This document shows, piece after piece, positions 7,938-13,880 of a DNA stretch of 17,173 nt. Origin of the DNA: an uncultured Ruminococcus sp. (lineage in GTDB: Bacteria > Bacillota > Clostridia > Oscillospirales > Ruminococcaceae); NCBI GenBank assembly GCA_902464115.1, contig CABQIF010000038.1:1-17173 (forward strand), given 5' to 3'. The notes below the pieces were generated by a model that saw only the letters and a program-made list of their open reading frames with translations, ran no database searches and had not been told where the DNA came from. The translations under genes were made by a program, and so were the position numbers. Numbering within the stretch: position 1 is the first letter of the stretch; each line of letters starts with the position of its first letter.

Positions 7938-8100
7938 GGGATCTCACCCTCCTCACTGGAAAAATATCTGCATACTAAAAGACCGATTGTCTTAAACCTT
8001 AATATGCATTCCGAAAGTTCATTTGGAACATCCACCAACCTGTGTTCCCATCTGGGAAGCTTCTTTTTGGTTTCTGTTCTTTTTCCCTTTCCTTGATTAT

Positions 8101-8129
8101 ATAATACCACACCTTTTGTGATTTGTCAA
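8101..8129 (-). promoter_or_regulatory. Strong SigA promoter reading the minus strand
   Basis: On the minus strand TTGACA (8129-8124), a 17-base spacer, then TATTAT (8106-8101). A second, exact TATAAT overlaps at 8101-8096 but with a 22-base spacer. Transcription would start near 8094 and run towards the bidirectional terminator at 7274-7310. The only thing downstream is the repeat array. Confidence 0.8.
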
Positions 8130-8340
8130 TAGTTTTCTCCACGATTTTGATAAATTAAGTGTGAAATGTGCTTAATAACGTAAAAGGTGGATTTTGCTTT
8201 CTTTTATTTTTTTGTTTACTTTATTTTCTTCTGTTTCAAGCAATTGAACTTTGATTTCAAAAGTTTAAGTTTACTATTTTATGTGATCATCGTGTGTTTG
8301 GTTTGTGTTTTTTGTACAAAAGAACGTCTGAACAACGCTA
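8130..8340. other. AT-rich spacer without recognisable gene
   Basis: T-rich low-complexity sequence on the plus strand, with only short open frames and weak inverted repeats (TTAAG/CTTAA at 8155-8175, AACTTT/AAAGTT near 8247-8266). I see no promoter worth calling and no protein-like sequence. Confidence 0.5.
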
Positions 8341-8346
8341 GGAACA

Positions 8347-8488
8347 GAACGATTCTTGGAAAGCCACCTGAAACTGATTCGGCAAGGCTGGGGCACATCC
8401 CCAGCTTGCCTTGGAAACTGCAATTGCCCCTGAAACCTTATCTCTTATTACAACCTCCAGATTTTAAAAGGCAATTGCAATTTCGTTC
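8347..8488. ncRNA. Candidate three-helix structured RNA (strand unknown)
   Basis: Three nested helices can be drawn. A closing stem pairs GAACGA (8347-8352) with TCGTTC (8483-8488). A long hairpin GGCAAGGCTGGGG/CCCCAGCTTGCC (8381-8393 with 8399-8410) has one bulged G. A second stem TGCAATTGCC/GGCAATTGCA (8419-8428 with 8470-8479) has a 41-base loop. The region is less AT-rich than the sequence to its left and has no convincing ORF. It does not carry the signatures of SRP RNA, tmRNA or RNase P that I would expect. No clear promoter is adjacent; on the minus strand it could be transcribed as the 3' extension of cca. Confidence 0.35.
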
Positions 8489-8529
8489 GATTTTCTCTTA
8501 GATTTTTGTTGTATGCAATCAAAACCTCT

Positions 8530-8588
8530 GTTAAGGGGGACAGCTTGTCCCCCTTAACAATTCCTCTCCGCCAAGCTGAGCCAGCTTG
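8530..8588. repeat. Tandem perfect hairpins, possible dispersed intergenic element
   Basis: A perfect 13-bp stem GTTAAGGGGGACA/TGTCCCCCTTAAC (8530-8542 with 8546-8558, 3-base loop) is followed by a perfect 7-bp stem CAAGCTG/CAGCTTG (8572-8578 with 8582-8588). A bulged stem around GCC-TAC-GGC lies near 8598-8606. No T run follows the big stem on either strand, so it is not a standard terminator. The compact hairpins resemble intergenic repeat elements, but only one copy is in this window. Confidence 0.45.
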
Positions 8589-8620
8589 ACCGCAGTTCGC
8601 CTACGGCGTTATGAACTTTC

Positions 8621-8649
8621 TTGACAGATTTCCCAAACTGGTTTATACT
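8621..8649 (+). promoter_or_regulatory. Promoter-like sequence reading into the 3' end of cca (antisense)
   Basis: TTGACA (8621-8626), 17-base spacer, TATACT (8644-8649). The -10 overlaps the stop codon of the minus-strand cca gene (TAG, 8650-8648). Any transcript would be antisense to cca, as no plus-strand gene follows until 10064. Confidence 0.5.
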
Positions 8650-10021
8650 AATCAGTAGGATTCTGATGCTGTTTTCTTCGATTCCATCGCTCCTGCACCC
8701 ATTGCAGCAAAGCTTCCCGTTCGTTCGGCAACCTGCCACGAATGACCTGCTCCAATGCATCTTGCAGCAGCTTCCCAATGAGAACACCCTTTGGAATCCC
8801 CATCGCAAGCAAATCGTTTCCACGAATCGCCAAGTCTTTCAGCTGAAAGCATGCCTGCTCTTGCAATAATTCCTGCAAAAGCTGCTGCATCTGCTCCAGT
8901 TTTTGCAAGTCCTGCTCTGCATATGCTGGAACTTGTGCCTGTAAATCCGATTTTCGCAGAGCAAGCAAGCGTTTTGTCTGTACCGCTCCATATTTTCGCA
9001 GCATCCGCAGCAAATAAGAGCGTTGCGGTAATAATTGCACTTCATGTGCGGCAATCAATGCGACAATGGCATCGGTTCGCTTTCGATCCATCTTCAGACG
9101 CTTGCAAATTTGCTTTGCCAACGCTGCACTTTCTGCCGGATGTCCGTAAAAATGCCCGATTCCGGCTGCATCCTGATGAAAACAAGCTGGTTTTCCAATG
9201 TCATGCAGCAATGCTGCCCAGCAGAGTACTGTGTCCTGCTGATTGCTGTGAGATAATGCCAGCAGACTGTGTTTCCATACATCATGTGCATGGCGTGGAT
9301 GATCTTGCTGAAAACCCTGTAATGGCTGCATCTCTGGAAACAGACGAAACCAAATCGAATGATATGCTGCCAATGTTGCAGCAGCATACGGAGCAGTGAC
9401 AATGCGGTCACATTCAGAGAGAATCCGTTCCGCAGATACCCATTTTAAAAATGGTGCTGTTCGTTCCATCGCTGCTGCTGTTTCCGGCTGAATGGTTAGC
9501 CCATATACCGCAGCAAATCGGACTGCTCGCAAAATCCGCAGGGCATCTTCTGTGAAGCGTTCTGTTGGAATGCCCACGCATCGCAGTTGCCGTTTCTGCA
9601 AGTCTGCTGCTCCATGAAAGGGGTCTATGATTCCTGTTTCCGGATGATATGCCATTGCATTGATGGTAAAATCCCGCCGCTGTAAATCTGTTTGCAGCGA
9701 ATCGGCAAACTGTACTGTATCCGGATGACGATGGTCATGGTAGGTGGTTTCCTTGCGAAATGTGGTGATTTCATACACCGTATGATTTCGCAAAACGCCA
9801 ATTGTTCCATGCTGGCTGCCAATGGTCAGACATGGCACATCTGAAAAGCAAACCTGTATCTGCTCTGGCGTTGCAGAGGTACAGAAATCCCAGTCATGCG
9901 GTGTTCGGTGCAGCAGTGCATCCCGCACACATCCGCCGACGGCATACCCCACATAACCATGTGCCTGTAACCGGTTTAAAATCCAAATGCCGTCTGCCGG
10001 AATGGTGATTTGTTCGTTCAT
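8648..10021 (-). CDS. cca: CCA tRNA nucleotidyltransferase
   Basis: 457 aa, ATG at 10021 with GGAGGA (10033-10028) upstream on the minus strand. The enzyme builds or repairs the 3' CCA end of tRNAs from CTP and ATP. Class II nucleotidyltransferase signatures are in order: 'GGCVRD' (29-34), catalytic D43 and D45 in 'HDWDFCTSA', 'RRDFTINAMAY' (115-125), and the nucleotide-selecting region 'ERFTEDALRILRAVRF' (154-169). An HD domain follows (H246/D247, then 'LLHDIGKP' at 271-278). HD-containing Cca proteins can have added phosphatase activity in other bacteria; whether this one does is unknown. Length fits the Gram-positive form. A promoter on the same strand lies beyond the divergent thioesterase gene (10509-10538). 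No classical terminator follows the stop. Confidence 0.93.
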   Translation of the reverse strand: MNEQITIPADGIWILNRLQAHGYVGYAVGGCVRDALLHRTPHDWDFCTSATPEQIQVCFSDVPCLTIGSQHGTIGVLRNHTVYEITTFRKETTYHDHRHPDTVQFADSLQTDLQRRDFTINAMAYHPETGIIDPFHGAADLQKRQLRCVGIPTERFTEDALRILRAVRFAAVYGLTIQPETAAAMERTAPFLKWVSAERILSECDRIVTAPYAAATLAAYHSIWFRLFPEMQPLQGFQQDHPRHAHDVWKHSLLALSHSNQQDTVLCWAALLHDIGKPACFHQDAAGIGHFYGHPAESAALAKQICKRLKMDRKRTDAIVALIAAHEVQLLPQRSYLLRMLRKYGAVQTKRLLALRKSDLQAQVPAYAEQDLQKLEQMQQLLQELLQEQACFQLKDLAIRGNDLLAMGIPKGVLIGKLLQDALEQVIRGRLPNEREALLQWVQERWNRRKQHQNPTD

Positions 10022-10063
10022 TCTTGTTCCTCCATTTATTTCTCATAGAAAGGTTGTTGTTTT

Positions 10064-10504
10064 ATGCATCATCATATGATTGCTCCAGAATCCATTGTCT
10101 ATCAGCGTCCCGTCCAGTACTACGAAACCGACCGAATGCAGATTGTCCACCACTCCAACTATATCCGTTGGATGGAAGAAATCCGTGTGGCATTCATGGC
10201 ACAAAAAGGTGTACCGTATGATCAGCTGGAACACAACGGTATTTTAATGCCTGTGCTGGGTGTCACCTGCTCTTATCACATCCCCTTCCAGTTCGGAGAA
10301 ACCTTTCAGGCAACCTGCAAAATTACAGCGTACAACGGCGTTCGGATTGCATTATCCTACGAAATCTATAAGCCGGGGGAATCTCGCTGCTGCGTGACAG
10401 GAACTTCTCAGCACTGCTTCACCAACAACGACCGCAAACCGCTGCGGTTGCCCCATCAGAATCCAGAATTACATCAGCTGTTTTTATCTCTGTTGGAATC
10501 CTGA
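10064..10504 (+). CDS. YbgC-like acyl-CoA thioesterase (4HBT hot-dog fold)
   Basis: 146 aa. ATG at 10064 with GAAAGG (10048-10053). The single-domain hot-dog fold is recognised by 'YYETDRMQIVHHSNYIRW' (19-36), the 4-hydroxybenzoyl-CoA-thioesterase-type active site with D23 as the likely catalytic acid. Such enzymes hydrolyse short or aromatic acyl-CoA thioesters; the real substrate is not predictable here. It is divergent from cca with only 42 bases between the start codons, too short for two ordinary promoters, and I see no good plus-strand promoter. A consensus minus-strand promoter directly after its stop would make a full-length antisense RNA. Confidence 0.88.
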   Translation: MHHHMIAPESIVYQRPVQYYETDRMQIVHHSNYIRWMEEIRVAFMAQKGVPYDQLEHNGILMPVLGVTCSYHIPFQFGETFQATCKITAYNGVRIALSYEIYKPGESRCCVTGTSQHCFTNNDRKPLRLPHQNPELHQLFLSLLES

Positions 10505-10508
10505 TTGG

Positions 10509-10538
10509 ATTATAACATGAATTGATTTCTCTTGTCAA
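10509..10538 (-). promoter_or_regulatory. Consensus minus-strand promoter behind the thioesterase, likely for cca
   Basis: On the minus strand TTGACA (10538-10533), an 18-base spacer, TATAAT (10514-10509): both hexamers perfect. The first minus-strand gene downstream is cca, starting at 10021. Its mRNA would carry a ~480-nt leader that is antisense to the whole thioesterase gene. Confidence 0.75.
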
Positions 10539-10597
10539 TTTGAAACCATTTCACCAAAAATCAAATACGCCCCCTCTTTTAACAGAAAGGACTTTTT

Positions 10598-11470
10598 ATG
10601 AAATCACTGAAAAAAGCAACCGGTTGGATCATTGCCGGTGTCGCTGCTCTCCTAATCATTGTTGCTGCTACTAGTGCAACCACCATTGTTCCAGCTGGTC
10701 ATGCCGGCGTTGTCGTAACCATGGGCAGCGTCAGCAATCGTGTACTGGATGAAGGCTTACATTTTAAAGTGCCATTCGTCCAGCAGGTTGTAATGATGAA
10801 CAACAAGATTCAAAAGACAGAAGTCGCCTCCAACAGCGTTTCCAAGGATTTGCAAACCATTTCCAGTTCCGTCGCCATCAACTTCCACATCACAAAAGAC
10901 GCTTCCGCTACTATCTATCAAACCATCGGCGAACAGTATTCCGATACGGTCTTACAGCCTGCCATTCAAGAAGCAGTCAAGGCAGTTACTGCACAGTACA
11001 CTGCAGAAGAACTGATTACCAAGCGTTCTGCTGTTGGGGACGAAATCGGGCAGACACTCTCGGAAAAGGTTTCCGACTATGGCATTTTAATCGACAAGTT
11101 CAATATTGTTGACTTTGATTTCTCCGAGGAATTTAACGCTGCCATCGAACAAAAACAAGTTGCCGAACAAAACAAACTTCGGGCAGAAACCGAAAAAGAA
11201 CAGCAGATTATTGAAGCAGAGGCAGCCGCAAAACAGAAAACCATTGCAGCGGATGCCGATGCAGAAGCAACCTTGAAAAAGGCAGAAGCAGAAGCCGCTG
11301 CCAACGAAAAAATCAATGCCTCTTTGAATGACAAAGTACTGCGGTATCAGCAAATTCAGAAATGGGACGGCAAATACCCGAATGTTGTTTCGGATTCCGC
11401 CTCTGTTCTGATGAATCTGCCGTCTGATGATGCGGATTCCAGTTCTACCGAAACCCCAACCAATCCATAA
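10598..11470 (+). CDS. SPFH/prohibitin (Band 7) family membrane protein
   Basis: 290 aa, ATG 10598 with AGAAAGGA (10584-10591). One N-terminal helix (~10-28) is followed at once by 'TTIVPAGHAGVVVTMGSV', the classic start of an SPFH domain, which extends to ~180 ('DFDFSEEFNAAIEQKQVAEQ'). Residues ~180-250 are an Ala/Glu/Lys-rich coiled coil, as in prohibitin and HflK. The C-terminal ~25 residues are Ser/Asp/Pro-rich. Members form large rings on the membrane that organise proteases or lipid domains. No HflC partner or NfeD-like protease is present here. Its stop lies 29 bases before the FliB-like gene, so they are probably co-transcribed. Confidence 0.92.
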   Translation: MKSLKKATGWIIAGVAALLIIVAATSATTIVPAGHAGVVVTMGSVSNRVLDEGLHFKVPFVQQVVMMNNKIQKTEVASNSVSKDLQTISSSVAINFHITKDASATIYQTIGEQYSDTVLQPAIQEAVKAVTAQYTAEELITKRSAVGDEIGQTLSEKVSDYGILIDKFNIVDFDFSEEFNAAIEQKQVAEQNKLRAETEKEQQIIEAEAAAKQKTIAADADAEATLKKAEAEAAANEKINASLNDKVLRYQQIQKWDGKYPNVVSDSASVLMNLPSDDADSSSTETPTNP

Positions 11471-11499
11471 CCATTCTCTCTTAGGAGGGCTTTCACACT

Positions 11500-12558
11500 A
11501 TGCAACACTATACTTTTCCCTATACAGAAGCATTTCATTGCACTGCTGGCGATTGTCCAGACAGTTGTTGTAAAGGCTGGGAAATTGTCATTGACCCAAA
11601 AACACTCCAAACCTATCAGCAGACCTGCTCCCCCATCGGGGAAACCATCCGCTCAACACTCACAAAAAATGAAGACGATGAGTGGATGTTTCAAAATCGG
11701 GAAGATGGAAACTGTCCGTTCTGGAATGCTGAAAAACTCTGCGACTTACAAATACAAGCCGGAGAACATCTGCTCTGTGATACCTGCCGACAATTTCCAC
11801 GCATTCCGCAGGATTATACGCTTTTTACAGAGCATGTGCTCTCGCTTGCCTGTCCAGAGGCTGCTCGTCTGGTCTTGACACAAACAGAACCGTTCCAAGC
11901 AATTCCGCTCACACAAGCTGAACCATCCGAACCAATCAATGAAGCGGAACTCCCCTATTCCCTGAACTGGATGAACTGCCTGCTTGAAACTCGTGCCGTT
12001 CTGCTGCAATTGTTTCAGGAAACAAGCATTCCACTTGCAGAGGCTCTCTGCTATGGATTGCATTATGTACAGCAGTTTCAAGATTGGATTGCAGAAAAGA
12101 CAGACGATTTCCCAGAATTACAGTCCATCCCCAGCAAGCCCGTATTTCTTCATCACGAATCTGTTCAACATTTATACGATGCCCTCGAATGGATGACCCC
12201 AGAATGGGCAGATTGGATGCAGCAAATCCAACAACATCCAGTTACCGATGCAGATTTACAGGCATTTACAGAAATCGCTGAACCATTGATTCCAGCGTTC
12301 CGGAACTTCTGTTCCTATTATCTCTATTTATATTGGCTGCAAGCGTTGAACACCGGAAACGCCTTGATCCAGTATCAAAAGTTACTCGCTGCTCTTCATG
12401 AAATTGCCATCGTTTCCGCTTGGAAGCTACGGGAAACGCACACTTACACGCTGACAGATTGCATGATAATTGTGCAACGATACGCAAAGGAAGTCATGCA
12501 CGATGCTGAAAATATTGAAAAAATAGAAGATGTTCTGTATAATTTAGGAAGTTTATAA
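11500..12558 (+). CDS. fliB: FliB-like protein (flagellin lysine-N-methylase family)
   Basis: 352 aa, ATG 11500 with AGGAGG (11483-11488). The N-terminal third carries the FliB cysteine pattern: C14, C19, C23-C24 in 'CTAGDCPDSCCKGW', then C72, C81, C93, C96 ('CDTCRQFPR') and C118. This is presumably a metal-cluster site. The rest is helical and poorly conserved, ending with a tyrosine- and tryptophan-rich region near 265-275. In Salmonella FliB methylates flagellin lysines. Here no flagellar gene is near and the partner is an SPFH protein, so the substrate may be another protein. Family call is good; the role is open. No terminator is visible after it. Confidence 0.85.
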   Translation: MQHYTFPYTEAFHCTAGDCPDSCCKGWEIVIDPKTLQTYQQTCSPIGETIRSTLTKNEDDEWMFQNREDGNCPFWNAEKLCDLQIQAGEHLLCDTCRQFPRIPQDYTLFTEHVLSLACPEAARLVLTQTEPFQAIPLTQAEPSEPINEAELPYSLNWMNCLLETRAVLLQLFQETSIPLAEALCYGLHYVQQFQDWIAEKTDDFPELQSIPSKPVFLHHESVQHLYDALEWMTPEWADWMQQIQQHPVTDADLQAFTEIAEPLIPAFRNFCSYYLYLYWLQALNTGNALIQYQKLLAALHEIAIVSAWKLRETHTYTLTDCMIIVQRYAKEVMHDAENIEKIEDVLYNLGSL

Positions 12559-12573
12559 AAGAAAAATTAACAA

Positions 12574-12587
12574 TGAAAACGATTCCA
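12574..12587. promoter_or_regulatory. LacI-type operator upstream of the regulator gene
   Basis: TGAAAACGATTCCA fits TGnAAnCGnTTnCA, the palindrome of the LacI/GalR family (also compatible with a CcpA cre site). It lies 26 bases upstream of the -35 hexamer of the regulator's promoter, so it could serve autoregulation or DNA looping with the site at 13809-13822. Confidence 0.65.
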
Positions 12588-12612
12588 CACAGAAATTTTT
12601 TTGCTTCGATTC

Positions 12613-12642
12613 TTTACAGATTTATGGGTTTCATGTTATAAT
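12613..12642 (+). promoter_or_regulatory. Promoter of the LacI-family regulator gene
   Basis: TTTACA (12613-12618), 18-base spacer, TATAAT (12637-12642). Leader of about 70 nt to the start codon. Confidence 0.75.
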
Positions 12643-12716
12643 AAGGTGAGTGCAAATTACGATTTTGAGACATCATAAAAAAATTGGTGCTACACCAAAA
12701 AGAACGGAGGATGAAC

Positions 12717-13703
12717 GTGACCATCAACACCATCGCAAAAATGGCAGGCGTTTCCCCTGCCACTGTTTCACGTTATTTAAATCAGGGGTATGTCAGCGAA
12801 GAAAAAAAAGAACGCATTCGGAATGTCATTGAACAGACCGGTTATTCCCCGAGCCCTTCTGCACAGATGCTCCGCACTGGAAAAAATCATCTGGTCGGTG
12901 TCATCGTTCCTCGTATCAACTCAGAACCTGTTGCAGAAATGGTAGAAGGCATTACTCGCATCATGGCACAGGCTGGCTATCAAATCTTGCTCGCCAACAC
13001 CAGCAACCAAGTGGAAAAGGAACTGGAATTTCTAAAAATTTTCCGCACCAACAATGTGGATGGTGTCATCTTTATGGGCACGCTGATGTCCAAACGCCAT
13101 CTTACTGTGATGCGTTCCTATCAAAAGCCGATTGTTCTGCTGGCACAGCAGGAAGAAATTATTCCCAGCGTTTATTTTGATGACTATCAATCTGCCTATC
13201 TGGCAACGGAAATTCTGCTGAAACGAGATTGCCGGGAAATTGCCTACATCGGTGTTACCTTGAAAGACCGTGCAGTCGGTCGAAATCGCCGGATTGGCTT
13301 TACAGATGCTCTCGCTCAGTATCAGATCCAGCCAGATGAACGAAGAATGGTCGAAACACAATTTGACATGGAAGACGGCTATGAAGCAGCTCGGATTCTG
13401 ATGGAACGAAATGTACCATTTGATGGCATTTTCTGTGCAACAGCAGAACTCGCATTTGGTGCGATGAGTTACCTGCGACAGCAAAATGTTCTCGTTCCGG
13501 AACAAGTCAAGGTGTCTGCGGTCGGCAACAACCGCCTTGCAACGCTGTATGATCCGCCTCTGACAACGGTTTCCCTCTCCCACCGCACAGGCGGTTCAGA
13601 AGCAGCAGCCATGTTATTGGATTTGATCCAGGAACAAGAACCCACTCGCCGCAGCGAAAAAATGATTTGCTGCCTCCACGAACGCAAGAGCACCCTCGGA
13701 TGA
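12717..13703 (+). CDS. LacI-family transcriptional regulator
   Basis: 328 aa from GTG 12717. GGAGG (12706-12710) directly abuts an in-frame ATG at 12711, too close for initiation, but is 6 bases from the GTG. A TTG at 12684 has no ribosome binding site. Residues 3-22 are the helix-turn-helix 'INTIAKMAGVSPATVSRYLN', followed by a hinge 'LRTGKNHLVGVIVP' and a full periplasmic-binding-protein-like effector domain. 'VDGVIFMG', 'IAYIGV' and 'FDGIFCATAELAFGAM' are landmark strands. It lies just before a PfkB sugar kinase, with LacI-type operators at both promoters, so I infer local control of the kinase operon by a sugar or sugar phosphate. A ScrR-like role is possible. The effector cannot be read from the sequence. 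Confidence 0.92.
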   Translation: MTINTIAKMAGVSPATVSRYLNQGYVSEEKKERIRNVIEQTGYSPSPSAQMLRTGKNHLVGVIVPRINSEPVAEMVEGITRIMAQAGYQILLANTSNQVEKELEFLKIFRTNNVDGVIFMGTLMSKRHLTVMRSYQKPIVLLAQQEEIIPSVYFDDYQSAYLATEILLKRDCREIAYIGVTLKDRAVGRNRRIGFTDALAQYQIQPDERRMVETQFDMEDGYEAARILMERNVPFDGIFCATAELAFGAMSYLRQQNVLVPEQVKVSAVGNNRLATLYDPPLTTVSLSHRTGGSEAAAMLLDLIQEQEPTRRSEKMICCLHERKSTLG

Positions 13704-13742
13704 AAGATTTTTCACATTTTTTGTAGAACCAAAATAAAAATC

Positions 13743-13764
13743 ATTTTTCACCTTTGTGAAAAAT
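13743..13764. repeat. Perfect inverted repeat upstream of the kinase promoter
   Basis: ATTTTTCAC (13743-13751), loop CTTT, GTGAAAAAT (13756-13764). It lacks a T run after the stem, so a terminator for the regulator gene is only weakly supported. The GTGAAAAA/TTTTTCAC arms could be a second protein-binding site. Confidence 0.5.
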
Positions 13765-13769
13765 CCATC

Positions 13770-13798
13770 TATCTTTTGCGACAGGAATATGGTATAAT
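13770..13798 (+). promoter_or_regulatory. Extended -10 promoter of the sugar kinase operon
   Basis: TATAAT (13793-13798) directly preceded by TGG (13790-13792), an extended -10. The -35 region at 13770-13775 (TATCTT) is poor. Weak -35 with extended -10 suits a regulated promoter. Confidence 0.65.
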
Positions 13799-13808
13799 AA
13801 CATCATGA

Positions 13809-13822
13809 CGAAAACGATTTCA
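13809..13822. promoter_or_regulatory. LacI-type operator overlapping the kinase transcription start
   Basis: CGAAAACGATTTCA matches TGnAAnCGnTTnCA except for the first base. It begins 10 bases after the -10 hexamer, about +4 to +17, the ordinary place for a repressor to block transcription. Confidence 0.65.
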
Positions 13823-13880
13823 CATTCTTTTTGTGCGAAAATTCACCCATTCTGACCCATTAAAAGGAGCGTTGATTCAG

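Larger units (their letters stand above)
7274..8094 (-). ncRNA. Candidate minus-strand transcript with repeated mini-hairpin/RBS/ATG units
   Basis: About 820 bases bounded by a strong minus-strand promoter (8101-8129) and a terminator working in this direction (7274-7310). No conserved protein could be recognised. The minus strand instead carries recurring copies of a short element, approximately ARGGTGAGWYCCMATGG, and many copies open very short ORFs. On the minus strand these start at 8022 (7 aa), 7937 (20 aa), 7736 (60 aa), 7648 (13 aa), 7588 (6 aa), 7537 (7 aa), 7484 (2 aa) and 7426 (11 aa, GTG). Two others, at 8051 (10 aa) and 7830 (28 aa), lack a good copy of the element. The peptides show no common sequence. 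It also holds simple hairpins at 7715-7733 and 7889-7905. Either a structured non-coding RNA or a chain of micro-ORFs; not assignable to any RNA family I know. Confidence 0.45.

Noticed and set aside
7508..8096. Two overlapping plus-strand open frames (116 and 107 codons)
   Set aside because: Ser/Phe/His-rich composition expected from the complement of the purine-rich array; no ribosome binding sites.
7889..8110. 73-codon minus-strand open frame
   Set aside because: Its start codon lies upstream of the -10 hexamer and predicted transcription start, so it would not be on the transcript.
8347..8488. 6S RNA, SRP RNA, tmRNA or RNase P RNA
   Set aside because: I could not find the conserved cores of these RNAs; the shape alone is not enough.
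8530..8558. Rho-independent terminator for cca
   Set aside because: The stem is perfect but neither strand has a T run after it.
8791..9399. 202-codon plus-strand open frame
   Set aside because: Antisense to the well-conserved cca gene and without protein-family features, despite the promoter-like sequence at 8621-8649.
13833..13880. Longer N terminus for the sugar kinase starting at GTG 13833
   Set aside because: No ribosome binding site, overlaps the leader next to the operator, and family members begin at the MYDVTAIGE segment.
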